Source: UBA11574 sp964591175 (GTDB taxonomy: Bacteria; Desulfobacterota; Desulfobacteria; Desulfobacterales; UBA11574). From it: a stretch of 51,957 bases of DNA. The stretch is taken from contig CAZQAF010000016.1 in the NCBI GenBank assembly GCA_964591175.1, forward strand, positions 1-51,957, written 5' to 3'. Under the pieces are notes generated by a model. The model had not been told where the DNA came from and did no database searches. It saw nothing but the letters and a program-made list of their open reading frames with translations. The first letter of the stretch is position 1. Each line of letters opens with the position of its first letter. Position numbers and translations under genes: made by a program. This document shows positions 41,211 to 49,951 of this stretch, in pieces.

Positions 41211-42584
41211 CTATAAGATATACCGGCTCAGATCCTCGTCATCTTTTATATCTTTCAATTTTTCTTCAACAAAGGCTTTATCAATGACCACCTTTTTTTC
41301 TGCCAAATCCGGCGCATCAAAAAGAATGTCCTCAAGCAGGTATTCCATTATGGTATAGAGTCTTCTTGCGCCAATGTTGTCGGTCATATCGTTGACCTCT
41401 TCGGCAATCCTTGCGATATCTTCAACCGCTTCATCTTCAAAAACCACATCAACGCCTTCGGTTTTTAACAGTGCCAGATATTGTAAAAGCAGCGCATTTT
41501 TCGGTTCGGTTAATATTCTGACAAACTCTTTCCTGCCGAGGGCATCCAGCTCCACCCTGATGGGAAAGCGACCCTGCAGTTCAGGAATCATGTCCGAAGG
41601 TTTGACGACGTGAAAAGCACCCGAGGCAATAAAAAGGATATTATCCGTCTTGACCGGGCCGTACTTCGTCGTAACCACACTCCCTTCGACAATGGGAAGA
41701 AGATCTCTTTGAACACCCTCTCTGGACACATCGGGGCCGCTTTGCGACCCGTTCGATCCGACAATCTTGTCGATTTCATCAAGAAAGATGATTCCCGATT
41801 GTTCGACTTTATTAATGGCCTCTTTTACGACTTTATCCATGTCCACCAGGTTCTGAGCTTCTTCTGCGGAAAGGATCTCCATGGCTTCCGGCACCTTGAC
41901 TTTCCTGCGTTTGGTGTTTTTGGGCAGTAGGTTCCCGATCATATCTTTGAAATTAATACCCATTTCTTCCATACCGACGTTGGAAAAAATCTCCACAACC
42001 GGCATGGCGCGATCCGTAACGTCAAGGTCCACATACCGACTGTCCAGTTTGCCGTCACGGAGCATTTTCCGTAACTTCTCTCTTGTAGAAGAAGATGCGC
42101 CGACATGGTTCGTCGCAGGTTCAAGTTCTGTTTCTTCGTCCTCTTCTTTCTTAAAAGACGGCTTTAATCTGCTTTCCGGTAGGAGGAGATCCAGCATTCT
42201 CTCTTCGGCAATCTGATGCCCTTTTTCTTTCACAGCCTCCTGTTCTCTTGATTTGAGCATGTTGACGGTAAGTTCCAGCAGATCTCTTACCATAGATTCC
42301 ACATCGCGACCCACATATCCGACTTCGGTAAATTTAGACGCTTCAACTTTATTGAACGGTGAATCGGTGAGATTCGAGAGTCTTCTCGCGATCTCGGTTT
42401 TTCCCACGCCGGTGGGGCCGATGAGTATAATATTTTTCGGTGCAATCTCATCGCGGAGATCTTCCGGAACCTGCTGCCTGCGCCACCGGTTCCGCAACGC
42501 TATGGCGACCGAACGCTTTGCGTTGTGCTGGCCGATAATATATTTGTCAAGTTCTTTAACGATTTCGTTGGGTTTAAGATTCAT
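41211..42584 (-). CDS. hslU: HslU ATPase subunit of the HslUV protease
   Basis: This 457-aa AAA+ protein unfolds substrates and feeds them to HslV. Walker A is GPTGVGKTEIARR, Walker B is IIFLDEID, and the inserted I domain covers about residues 110-240. The C-terminus (DLSRYIL) is the tail that docks into HslV. It follows hslV by 34 nt. Confidence 0.97.
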   Translation of the reverse strand: MNLKPNEIVKELDKYIIGQHNAKRSVAIALRNRWRRQQVPEDLRDEIAPKNIILIGPTGVGKTEIARRLSNLTDSPFNKVEASKFTEVGYVGRDVESMVRDLLELTVNMLKSREQEAVKEKGHQIAEERMLDLLLPESRLKPSFKKEEDEETELEPATNHVGASSSTREKLRKMLRDGKLDSRYVDLDVTDRAMPVVEIFSNVGMEEMGINFKDMIGNLLPKNTKRRKVKVPEAMEILSAEEAQNLVDMDKVVKEAINKVEQSGIIFLDEIDKIVGSNGSQSGPDVSREGVQRDLLPIVEGSVVTTKYGPVKTDNILFIASGAFHVVKPSDMIPELQGRFPIRVELDALGRKEFVRILTEPKNALLLQYLALLKTEGVDVVFEDEAVEDIARIAEEVNDMTDNIGARRLYTIMEYLLEDILFDAPDLAEKKVVIDKAFVEEKLKDIKDDEDLSRYIL

Positions 42585-42618
42585 TTTCCATCACTTTTTA
42601 GGTTTTTGAACGAAAGGG

Positions 42619-43149
42619 TTATAATTCTTCAATGGTAACCGCATCATTTGTAAATACGCATATGGCGCCCGCGATTTTCATGGCCGCCGCTACAATATCG
42701 GCAGCATTCATGTCCGAATGCCTGATCAGGGCGGTTGCCGCCGCCTGTGCCGCGGAACCGCCTGATCCAATCCCCATGATGCCCTCATCCGGTTCGATCA
42801 CATCACCGCTTCCGGATATAACGAACATGTTTTTTTCGTCCACGGCAATCATAATCGCCTCAAGGCGCCGCAAGTATTTGTCGGTTCGCCAATCCCGGGC
42901 CAACTCGACAGCACTGCGCGTCAGGTTTCCATTATAACGTTCAAGTTTTTTTTCCAGTTTTTCCGAAAGATTCAGGGCGTCTGCCGTCGCCCCGGCAAAC
43001 CCGACAATGATTTTGTCGTTGTATATCCTTCTCACTTTTTTTGCCGTGTGCTTGATAACAATGTTGTTCAGTGTCACCTGCCCGTCTCCGGCCACGGCGG
43101 TTTTTCCATTCCGTCGAACAGCGAGAATCGTTGTGCCATGAAATTTCAT
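42619..43149 (-). CDS. hslV: HslV peptidase subunit
   Basis: This 176-aa N-terminal nucleophile protease forms the double-ring core of HslUV. The pro-segment MKFHG is followed by TTILAVRR, so the first Thr of the pair (residue 6) should be the active-site nucleophile after processing. The ATG at 43147-43149 is preferred because it has AAGGTTAAG upstream and gives normal HslV length; an 18-codon longer frame exists but would place extra residues before the pro-segment. The xerC stop is 28 nt upstream. Confidence 0.95.
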   Translation of the reverse strand: MKFHGTTILAVRRNGKTAVAGDGQVTLNNIVIKHTAKKVRRIYNDKIIVGFAGATADALNLSEKLEKKLERYNGNLTRSAVELARDWRTDKYLRRLEAIMIAVDEKNMFVISGSGDVIEPDEGIMGIGSGGSAAQAAATALIRHSDMNAADIVAAAMKIAGAICVFTNDAVTIEEL

Positions 43150-43177
43150 CGTCTTAACCTTCTTTAAGGTTTCGTCC

Positions 43178-44110
43178 TCATCGTCTCGGATGCGCCTTAT
43201 CATAGGCCTCCATCAACCTGTCGATGCTGACGTGGGTGTATTTTTGCGTTGTCGAAAGGCTTTCATGCCCCAAAAGCTCTTGAACCACTCTCAAATCCGC
43301 TCCCGCATCGAGCATATGCGTTGCAAATGTATGGCGCAGCGCATGGGGTGAGACAGGTATCAACAGGCCGCATTCTTTTGCCGTTTTCTCAAGAATTCGG
43401 GCAATGGAACGACCTGTCAGGCGTCCTAAGCTTTTGTTCAAAAACAAAGCCGTATCGCTGTTCTCTTCGATACCGGTTTCGGATTTCAATCTTTTTCTGT
43501 AATCCATAATAGCGGTCAAGGCTTTTTGCCCGATGGGAACTATTCTTTCTTTGCTGCCCTTTCCCATGACGCGAATCAAACGTTTCTCAAAATCCACGTC
43601 AAAAACATTCAGGCCTTCAAGCTCCGAAATTCGGATCCCGCTGGAATAAAGTGTTTCAAAAATAGCACGATTCCTTTTTCCGGTCAGGGTATCGGTTTTT
43701 ATCGAATCGAGCAGTCTGAATACATCATCGACCGGGAGATATACCGGTATTGTCTTTTTTTGTTTCGGCGTCAAAATCTGATCCAGCGGATTGTCTAAAA
43801 TAACGCCGCGTTTGACCAGAAATCTGAAAAAGGACCGGACGGCTGACAGTTTCCTCGAGATGGTCACTTTTTTGTTTTTCTTGTGTAAAAACGCCAGATA
43901 ACCCCTTATCATTAAACTGTTGACTTGATCGATTGTTGGCGAATCCGCATGCTTTTGATTCTTTTTTGAAAAATAGCTGCCATCGATAAACAGGACAAAC
44001 TCTTCAAGGTCATGGGAATACGCCCGTAAAGTATTTTTAGCGAATCCTTTTTCAGACTCAAGGGAATCGATAAAAGATCTGACCTGATTTTTTAAAGTAT
44101 TTGACGTCAT
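43178..44110 (-). CDS. xerC: XerC-like tyrosine recombinase
   Basis: This 310-aa recombinase has the N-terminal SAM-like core-binding domain and a C-terminal catalytic domain. The catalytic Arg is in YSSGIRISEL, the Lys region in GKGSKERIVP, HALRHTF gives the His-x-x-Arg pair, LLGHES gives the second His, and TTQKYTHVS carries the Tyr nucleophile. The genomic position next to hslVU, as in the codV-clpQY order of Bacillus, supports a chromosome-dimer role rather than an integrase. The ATG at 44108-44110 overlaps the preceding stop (TGATG). Confidence 0.93.
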   Translation of the reverse strand: MTSNTLKNQVRSFIDSLESEKGFAKNTLRAYSHDLEEFVLFIDGSYFSKKNQKHADSPTIDQVNSLMIRGYLAFLHKKNKKVTISRKLSAVRSFFRFLVKRGVILDNPLDQILTPKQKKTIPVYLPVDDVFRLLDSIKTDTLTGKRNRAIFETLYSSGIRISELEGLNVFDVDFEKRLIRVMGKGSKERIVPIGQKALTAIMDYRKRLKSETGIEENSDTALFLNKSLGRLTGRSIARILEKTAKECGLLIPVSPHALRHTFATHMLDAGADLRVVQELLGHESLSTTQKYTHVSIDRLMEAYDKAHPRR

Positions 44111-44700
44111 CAAAAATCGATTAAAGATTCAAGCTCTTTCCAAGTGCCGACTTCCATGAAAGGATGTCGCTTTCTGTTCCAGGGCTGCTTGAATAAAATG
44201 GGCGTAACCCCCGCCGCAAAAAGCGGATAACATGTTTCAAGTCTGTCCTCTACAAAATATGAAATATTCCTGCTTGTCAGCACATCGATCTTGGCATCAA
44301 ATGAACCTGTCGCAACAACTTCTACCGAATCACCGTCAAGGGGCAGAATGCTTTGCATCCATTGATATATGGGTTCTCCGTAAGGCCGGGCGGTGACGAA
44401 CAATATGGGACGGTGGACCCCGCCGATCCGCGTCAGGACATGCGTGGCACCTGCTATCGGCTTTAACGTCGGCCGATGTGTGCCATCCATTATCCGGATT
44501 AAAATGGTTTCGATAAGATCCGAATCCATATCGATACATTCTTCCAGGATATAACACGAAATGTCTTCATAACTGACATCGTAAATACCATATTCTTCCC
44601 GGGCAATATCGAGAAACAATGACATGGTGTCTGCAAACACACCATCAATATCGAAAGCCAATGACGCCGGATCGATCATGCGTTTAAGGTGCTCATTCAT
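44110..44700 (-). CDS. HAD-family phosphatase
   Basis: This 196-aa protein begins with the HAD motif FDIDGVFADT (nucleophile and acid Asp pair). It also has VTARPYG (motif II Thr) and the later Lys and VEDRLETC (motif IV Asp) in order. Length and order resemble 5'-nucleotidase (NT5C)-type HAD enzymes, but the substrate cannot be read from sequence. It is directly upstream of xerC with a 1-nt overlap. Confidence 0.82.
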   Translation of the reverse strand: MNEHLKRMIDPASLAFDIDGVFADTMSLFLDIAREEYGIYDVSYEDISCYILEECIDMDSDLIETILIRIMDGTHRPTLKPIAGATHVLTRIGGVHRPILFVTARPYGEPIYQWMQSILPLDGDSVEVVATGSFDAKIDVLTSRNISYFVEDRLETCYPLFAAGVTPILFKQPWNRKRHPFMEVGTWKELESLIDF

Positions 44701-44732
44701 TAAGGTTTATCGTTGTTGCCTACTGGCGCTTG

Positions 44733-45059
44733 CTAGGCCGCCCGGCGCGTTTTTTTCTTTAGTTTCGTAATGCGGCGCCGATAAACATCCGCCATTTTTT
44801 TATCGTTGTTGTTCAAGGCCGCTTCACGATCCGCCTTGAGGGACTTTATTTTTTTCTTTATTTCCCGGACCGATGCATCGGATGTTGTTTTGGTATCCTC
44901 TTCGATTCCTCTTGCGCTTTTAATAGCGCTGATGAGTTCCGCTTTGTTCATACCATAAACACCTGTTATTTCAGGCATTTGTTTTCCAAGTTCTCGTAAT
45001 TCTTTGGCCGTCATTTTTTCCAGAGGTTTTTCTTTGGCTTCCTTATTCTTCACACCCAT
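44733..45059 (-). CDS. Rho N-terminal-like small protein
   Basis: This 108-aa protein has a Rho_N/SAP-like helix pair (MTAKELRELGKQMPEITGVY ... NKAELISAIKSAR) and a basic C-terminal half with coiled-coil character (REIKKKIKSLKADREAAL). It is highly basic (ends in KKKTRRAA), so RNA or DNA binding is plausible. It is not a full Rho: it has no ATPase domain. It lies 32 nt upstream of the HAD gene. Confidence 0.8.
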   Translation of the reverse strand: MGVKNKEAKEKPLEKMTAKELRELGKQMPEITGVYGMNKAELISAIKSARGIEEDTKTTSDASVREIKKKIKSLKADREAALNNNDKKMADVYRRRITKLKKKTRRAA

Positions 45060-45100
45060 ACCCTTAAATCTCCTTATTTGAACAATGGTTTAAAAGTACA

Positions 45101-45123
45101 AGCGGAGGCTGCAAACCCCCGCT
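45101..45123 (-). terminator. Hairpin past the slipin gene (possible terminator or REP)
   Basis: On the minus strand AGCGGGGG pairs with CCTCCGCT (one G-U pair) around a 7-nt loop and is followed by TTGTACTTTTAAACC. The run of T is short. The sequence also looks like a widespread extragenic palindrome. It separates the slipin/nfeD unit from the Rho_N-like gene. Confidence 0.45.
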
Positions 45124-45211
45124 CCGGATCAAATTTGCACAAAATCTATTATTACCATCAAACTTTTTAATTAAACAATTTTTTTTAATGATGTCAATAG
45201 TAAATAGATCA

Positions 45212-45979
45212 TTAATCCCCTTTGTCCTCCTTGCCCGGATCCAATTTGTTGAGAAACGGCCTGAAAAGCTCAAGGGGAAACGGAAATATTGTCGTGGTGT
45301 TCTGTTCGGAAGATATCTCCCGCATGGTCTGAAGATATCTGAGTTGAAGGGCCATTGGATGGTCACGAATAATCTCGGCTGCCTCGGCCAGTTTCGCAGC
45401 GGCCTGGAACTCACCATCGGCATTGATGACCTTTGCGCGTCTCTCTCGTTCCGCTTCTGCCTGCTTGGCCATAGATCGCTGCATTTCCTGCGGCAAATCA
45501 ATATGTTTCAGCTCCACGTTTGCCACTTTTATACCCCAAGGATCCGTATGGGTATCGAGGATTTCCTGAAGGTGATCATTAATTTTTTCTCTTTCTGAAA
45601 GCAGATCATCGAGTTCGGCCTGACCACAGACGCTTCTTAAAGTGGTTTGCGCCAACTGAGACATCGCATAGCTGTAATTCTCAACCTCGATGACCGCCTT
45701 TATGGGATCGATAACCCTAAAATATATAACCGCGTTCACCTTTACCGATACATTGTCCCTGCTGATAACATCCTGCGGATCCACATCCATGGCAACAAGA
45801 CGCAAGCTGACTTTTACCATTTTGTCGATCAAGGGAATCAGTATGATCAGCCCGGGGCCTTTTGCCTTTATCACCCGGCCGAGCCTGAAAATAACGCCGC
45901 GCTCGTATTCATTTAAAATACGCAGCGCTACCGAAAGAAAAAAGATTATAAACACGACAATCGCTATCAACGTATACAT
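45212..45979 (-). CDS. Slipin (SPFH/stomatin-family membrane protein)
   Basis: This 255-aa protein has one N-terminal membrane segment (LIAIVVFIIFFLSVAL) and an SPFH domain (NEYERGVIFRLGRV to ISREQ-like region). A Glu/Ala/Arg-rich coiled coil (QAEAERERRAKVINADGEF) follows. Such proteins form cytoplasmic-face membrane scaffolds. AGGAGAG precedes the ATG. It is 61 nt downstream of nfeD; slipin and NfeD are frequent partners. Confidence 0.93.
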   Translation of the reverse strand: MYTLIAIVVFIIFFLSVALRILNEYERGVIFRLGRVIKAKGPGLIILIPLIDKMVKVSLRLVAMDVDPQDVISRDNVSVKVNAVIYFRVIDPIKAVIEVENYSYAMSQLAQTTLRSVCGQAELDDLLSEREKINDHLQEILDTHTDPWGIKVANVELKHIDLPQEMQRSMAKQAEAERERRAKVINADGEFQAAAKLAEAAEIIRDHPMALQLRYLQTMREISSEQNTTTIFPFPLELFRPFLNKLDPGKEDKGD

Positions 45980-46040
45980 TTTTCTCTCCTGTATCTAATT
46001 GACTTTTTTGTAATAATAAGCCATGAAGGGCTTTTTAGAA

Positions 46041-47336
46041 TTATTGAATCCGATTTTGCTCCAAAGGCTCTACTTCAAGAACCAGGCCCTCTATCTTTAC
46101 GACCCTGACCTTGAAGCCTTTTTCGATGGGATCTTTTGAAATTGCCTTCCACACCTCTCCGTGAACCAGCACTCGGCCTTCCTTCAGAATGGTCTCTTTG
46201 ACCACTCCGATCTCACCCACGAGGCCGTTTGTTCCTGTTTTGGGTTTCGACAGGTGGGATTTAAAAACCAGCCCCGATATAAAGACAAAAAAGCCCGAAA
46301 CCACAACCATCGTCGGCACCAGCACTTCCCAGGACAACCCCACGCCACTGTCGCTGTCTTCAAACAGCATTAATGAGCCCAATAAAAGCGAGGTGATGCC
46401 TGCGATGCTTAACAGGCCGTAACTTGCGATTTTCATCTCCAAAATAAAAAATACAAGGGCAAGAATGATCAACAAAATCCCGGCATAATTGACCGGTATG
46501 GTCTGAAATGCAAAAAATGCCAGAACAATGGAAATTCCGCCGACCACCCCCGGAAGTACGGCACCGGGGTGGGACAGCTCAAAATACAAACCCACAAGAC
46601 CGACCATCATAAGGATATACGCAATATTCGGATCGCTGATGGTCTTTAAAATTTTGGTTCGCAAGCTTTCTTCAATCAATTTCTTTTGGGGATGATCGAG
46701 TATTAAAACACCTTTATTTTCAATCTTTCGACCGTTAATCTGGCGTATCAAATCGTCGATGTCTTTTGCCACAATATCGATCACATTGGTTTTAAGCGCT
46801 TCGGTTTCCGGCACGGAGACACTTTCTCGAACCGCCTTTTCAATCCATTGAACATTTCTATTCCTTTTTTTGGCAATGCTTTTGGCCTGGGCAACCATAT
46901 CGTTGGTAACTTTTTCCGCCATCGTCCCGCCGATATCTCGGCCACCGAGCCCCACCGGATGCGCGGCGCCGATATTCGTTCCCGGCGCCATGGCGGCGAT
47001 ATCCGCAGCAATGGTAATCATAACCCCTGCCGAAGCGGCCCTGGCGCCGCTGGGTGCAACATAAGAAATCACCGGAACCTTGCTTGCAAAAATGGCCATG
47101 ACGATTTTCCGCATCGATTCAGCAAGGCCTCCGGGCGTATCGATCTCAATGATGAGGCATGAAGCGCCGTCCGTTGAGGCCTTAAGAATCCCTTTTTCCA
47201 CGAAGTCGGCTATGGCGGGGTTGATGGAGCCTGAAATTTTTATGATATATACCGCGTTGGCGGCTGCAAAAGAGTTTCCCGGAAAGCTGAATATGAGCAA
47301 AAACAAGGCCGGTATGATAAGAATTAATTTTTTCAT
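46041..47336 (-). CDS. nfeD: NfeD-type membrane serine protease
   Basis: This 431-aa protein has a signal sequence, a ClpP-like protease domain (about residues 28-190), a central block of about four to five membrane segments (240-360), and a C-terminal OB-fold NfeD domain (from about 365, EIGVVKETI ... VEPLE). The catalytic Ser is likely Ser102 in ARAASAG and the Lys is likely Lys152 in AKSIAKK, as in archaeal STOPP/1510-N. The partner slipin follows directly. No clear Shine-Dalgarno sequence is seen before the ATG. Confidence 0.93.
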   Translation of the reverse strand: MKKLILIIPALFLLIFSFPGNSFAAANAVYIIKISGSINPAIADFVEKGILKASTDGASCLIIEIDTPGGLAESMRKIVMAIFASKVPVISYVAPSGARAASAGVMITIAADIAAMAPGTNIGAAHPVGLGGRDIGGTMAEKVTNDMVAQAKSIAKKRNRNVQWIEKAVRESVSVPETEALKTNVIDIVAKDIDDLIRQINGRKIENKGVLILDHPQKKLIEESLRTKILKTISDPNIAYILMMVGLVGLYFELSHPGAVLPGVVGGISIVLAFFAFQTIPVNYAGILLIILALVFFILEMKIASYGLLSIAGITSLLLGSLMLFEDSDSGVGLSWEVLVPTMVVVSGFFVFISGLVFKSHLSKPKTGTNGLVGEIGVVKETILKEGRVLVHGEVWKAISKDPIEKGFKVRVVKIEGLVLEVEPLEQNRIQ

Positions 47337-47421
47337 TGTTCGTAAGGAAGGGCTATTTTTCTAAATAATGCCTGAACGGAAAGTCCTGTTCAGGAACTAT
47401 TTAGCCTTTGCACGGGCCGTC

Positions 47422-48171
47422 TTATTTCACGCCTTTCGACAGAGACTTGTCCCGGATGTCTAAAGCCTTCATCAACTTCTTCATATCCTCCCAGACGTCC
47501 CGCTTCTTTTCCGGATTGCGAAGCAAATAGGCCGGGTGATACGTCGGCAGCACCTTTATCCCCGAATAATCATGAAAATGCCCTCTGAGTTTTGAAATCG
47601 GGGACCCGGTCTCAAGAAGGGTCTGAGCGGCAAATGTTCCGAGGGCACAGATGATGTCCGGTTTTACGGATGCGATCTGACGCTTTAAAAAAGGATAGCA
47701 GACTTCAATTTCATCCGTCATTGGGTTCCTGTTGCCGGGTGGGCGGCACTTGATGATATTACAAATATAGACCTGTTCTCGTGAAAGGTGTATGGCGTCT
47801 ATGATCCGGGTCAGAAGTCGCCCGGCAGCCCCGACAAAAGGTTCGCCGCTCTGGTCCTCTTCGTAGCCCGGACCTTCGCCCACAAACAAGAGCCTTGCAT
47901 GGGGGGCGCCGGTACCGAATACGATATGTTTCCGGCCTTTCGAAAGACGGCACCGCCGGCAGTCTCCCAAATCCGTTCGAATTTCCTTCAACGTTTCAGA
48001 ACAGACCTTCTTACTGCGTCCCCAGGCACCGATCATATCCAGCGCTGGCTTCGAGCATTCAAATCCGGCGCATCCTCTTTCCGCCAGGAATCTGAAATAA
48101 GTCAGTATTTCTTCGATGGCGGAGGCCGCCTCTGATCTTAGAAATTTGGGATTTGATTCAACACATCTCAT
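47422..48171 (-). CDS. udg: Uracil-DNA glycosylase, family 4
   Basis: This 249-aa protein has the family-4 fold: motif A is GEGPGYEEDQSGEPFVGAAG, and motif B includes LPTYHPAYLLR. Four cysteines likely bind a 4Fe-4S cluster (CRRC, and two in the CNIIKC region). It starts repair of deaminated cytosine in DNA. There is an N-terminal extension of about 65 residues before the core. Its ATG overlaps the coaBC stop. Confidence 0.93.
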   Translation of the reverse strand: MRCVESNPKFLRSEAASAIEEILTYFRFLAERGCAGFECSKPALDMIGAWGRSKKVCSETLKEIRTDLGDCRRCRLSKGRKHIVFGTGAPHARLLFVGEGPGYEEDQSGEPFVGAAGRLLTRIIDAIHLSREQVYICNIIKCRPPGNRNPMTDEIEVCYPFLKRQIASVKPDIICALGTFAAQTLLETGSPISKLRGHFHDYSGIKVLPTYHPAYLLRNPEKKRDVWEDMKKLMKALDIRDKSLSKGVK

Positions 48172-49364
48172 AGCATTTTGACGACCCGATCCAACAGGAG
48201 ATTTGCGACATCCTCTTTGGTCATTTTGGGAAGTTTTTCTTTTGTCCCGTCTTTGTAAAACAGGGTCACCGTATTGGTATCGGCATCAAAGCCTGAATCA
48301 GGGAACCCCACGATATTGCCGACAATGATATCAAGATTTTTTTCCCCCAGTTTTTTTTGTGCATACTGTTCAAGGCGTTCTGTTTCCGCGGCGAATCCGA
48401 TGAGAATTTTTCCGTTTTTATTCCTGCCGATTTCTTTTAGAATGTCTTGGGTCCTTTCCATCGGCAAAACCAGTTGTTCCGTGTCCTTCTTGACTTTGTG
48501 GTCCGAACGAGCCGCAGGACGGAAATCGGAAACCGCAGCCGCTTTGATGATAATATCCGAATGTTCCATATGTTCAAAAACGGCCCCGGCCATTTCTCGG
48601 GCCGTGTTGACCCTGATCACGCTGATATTATTGGGATTCAAAAGAGTGGTCGGGCCGGTGATCAGCGTGACGACAGCGCCCCTGTGCTCGGCAGCCTTTG
48701 CCACTGCGAATCCCATTTTTCCCGAGGAAGGGTTGCTGATAAATCTGACGGGATCGATGGGCTCTCGAGTGGGGCCTGCAGTAACCAGTATTTTCTTTTC
48801 TTTGAGATCCTTCGGCATAAGGTAGTAAACCGTCCTGTCAAGGATGTCCTCGGGTTCCGGAAGACGGCCGGGTCCTGTGGTTCCGCAGGCCAGGTTGCCG
48901 GACTCCGGATCAATAACAAAATACCCATCGGAACGAAGTCTATCGAGGTTTCTTTGTACGGCACTGCTCTCGAACATATGGGTGTTCATCGAAGGGCAGA
49001 GGATCGCAGGACAGGTTACCGCCAGCATAAAAGTGCTCAGGGGATCATCTGCGATGCCGTTGGCCAGCTTACCGATGATATCGGCGGTCGCCGGGGCGAC
49101 GACCACGGCATCGGCTTTTTGTGCCCATTCAATGTGCCTGATGGACGCATCACCGCTATCTTCAAAAAGGCTCGTACAGACGGTTTGGCCGGATAAGGCC
49201 TGAAAGGTCAACGGGCTTACAAACGACTGCGCGTTGTGCGTCATGATAACCCTGACATTGGCGCCTTCTTTTATAAAAAGCCGCAAGAGTTCGGCGCTCT
49301 TATATGCCGCGATGCCGCCGGAGACGCCCAATACGATGTTTTTATTCTCGATAACGCTTTTCAT
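48168..49364 (-). CDS. coaBC: CoaBC: phosphopantothenoylcysteine synthase/decarboxylase
   Basis: This 398-aa bifunctional enzyme performs two steps of coenzyme A synthesis. The N-terminal flavin decarboxylase half shows GVSGGIAAYKSAELLR, PSMNTHMF and ACGTTGPGRLPEPED. The C-terminal synthase half shows VTAGPTREPIDPVRFISNPS and the KKDTEQL lysine motif. Order and length are normal. Confidence 0.96.
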   Translation of the reverse strand: MKSVIENKNIVLGVSGGIAAYKSAELLRLFIKEGANVRVIMTHNAQSFVSPLTFQALSGQTVCTSLFEDSGDASIRHIEWAQKADAVVVAPATADIIGKLANGIADDPLSTFMLAVTCPAILCPSMNTHMFESSAVQRNLDRLRSDGYFVIDPESGNLACGTTGPGRLPEPEDILDRTVYYLMPKDLKEKKILVTAGPTREPIDPVRFISNPSSGKMGFAVAKAAEHRGAVVTLITGPTTLLNPNNISVIRVNTAREMAGAVFEHMEHSDIIIKAAAVSDFRPAARSDHKVKKDTEQLVLPMERTQDILKEIGRNKNGKILIGFAAETERLEQYAQKKLGEKNLDIIVGNIVGFPDSGFDADTNTVTLFYKDGTKEKLPKMTKEDVANLLLDRVVKML

Positions 49365-49374
49365 ATTTAGAAAC

Positions 49375-49653
49375 TCACCTGCCGTTTTTGAGTAACTGTT
49401 TAAAATTTAAAAGCTTTTGTATGTTGCGATGCGAGAGCAAAAGCCCAATCCATTGGTCAAACAACGCCAAAAGCTCATCCGGCGATTTTCCAACGCGCTG
49501 CTTTTCGATTTCGGAGAGCGCCTCAACAAGATCCCGCTGTCCGGGTTCCCGGGCTAAAAGGTATTTATAAATTTTTTCGGCATTTTTCAAATCTCCCTGG
49601 TCCGTATACACCTTTGCCATGGTTCGGGTATAGAACACATCGTTTTCGATCAA
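49375..49653 (-). CDS. Small TPR protein
   Basis: This 92-aa protein contains at least one TPR (YTDQGDLKNAEKIYKYLLAREPG) and a helical remainder. The start appears to be a TTG at 49651-49653 with AAAGG about 11 nt upstream, so it is a low-expression or misannotated start; an ATG 11 codons later has no ribosome binding site. It lies 7 nt after the FtsB-like gene and 10 nt before coaBC, so it shares their operon. Function unknown. Confidence 0.75.
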   Translation of the reverse strand: MIENDVFYTRTMAKVYTDQGDLKNAEKIYKYLLAREPGQRDLVEALSEIEKQRVGKSPDELLALFDQWIGLLLSHRNIQKLLNFKQLLKNGR

Positions 49654-49660
49654 TTTTGTT

Positions 49661-49951
49661 TTACCTTTTTCGCTTTTTGACTTTAATGATCACTTCGTCT
49701 TTGCCAATAACACCGAGCTCCTTCCTGGCGACATCTTCGACATATTTGGGATCGTTCTTCAAACGTTCGATTTCACGATACAAGGAAAGATTCTTTTTTG
49801 TCAGCTCCCCGGTTTTTTTCACGATACGATCTCTTTTTGTCTTAAGTCTATATAAATCGGTAAGGCCATTTTCACCGAATATAATAAACAGTAACATCAA
49901 AAACATGCTGATTATTGCCACAAAAAGGATTATATTTTTTTTCAAATTCAC
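49661..49951 (-). CDS. ftsB: FtsB/DivIC-like septum protein
   Basis: This 96-aa protein has an N-terminal membrane segment (IILFVAIISMFLMLLFIIF) and a Lys/Glu/Leu-rich coiled coil (residues 38-70, RLKTKRDRIVKKTGEL), ending in VARKELGVIGKDEVI, the septum formation initiator motif. The start is a GTG at 49949-49951 that overlaps the murJ stop as GTGA, with AAGGAG 10 nt upstream; a longer open frame upstream is antisense-like noise. The divisome FtsQLB is the likely complex. Confidence 0.85.
   Translation of the reverse strand: MNLKKNIILFVAIISMFLMLLFIIFGENGLTDLYRLKTKRDRIVKKTGELTKKNLSLYREIERLKNDPKYVEDVARKELGVIGKDEVIIKVKKRKR

Noticed and set aside
43178..44110. XerC-like gene as an integrase of a mobile island
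   Set aside because: It sits in the conserved xerC-hslV-hslU arrangement with no attachment sites, phage or island genes nearby.
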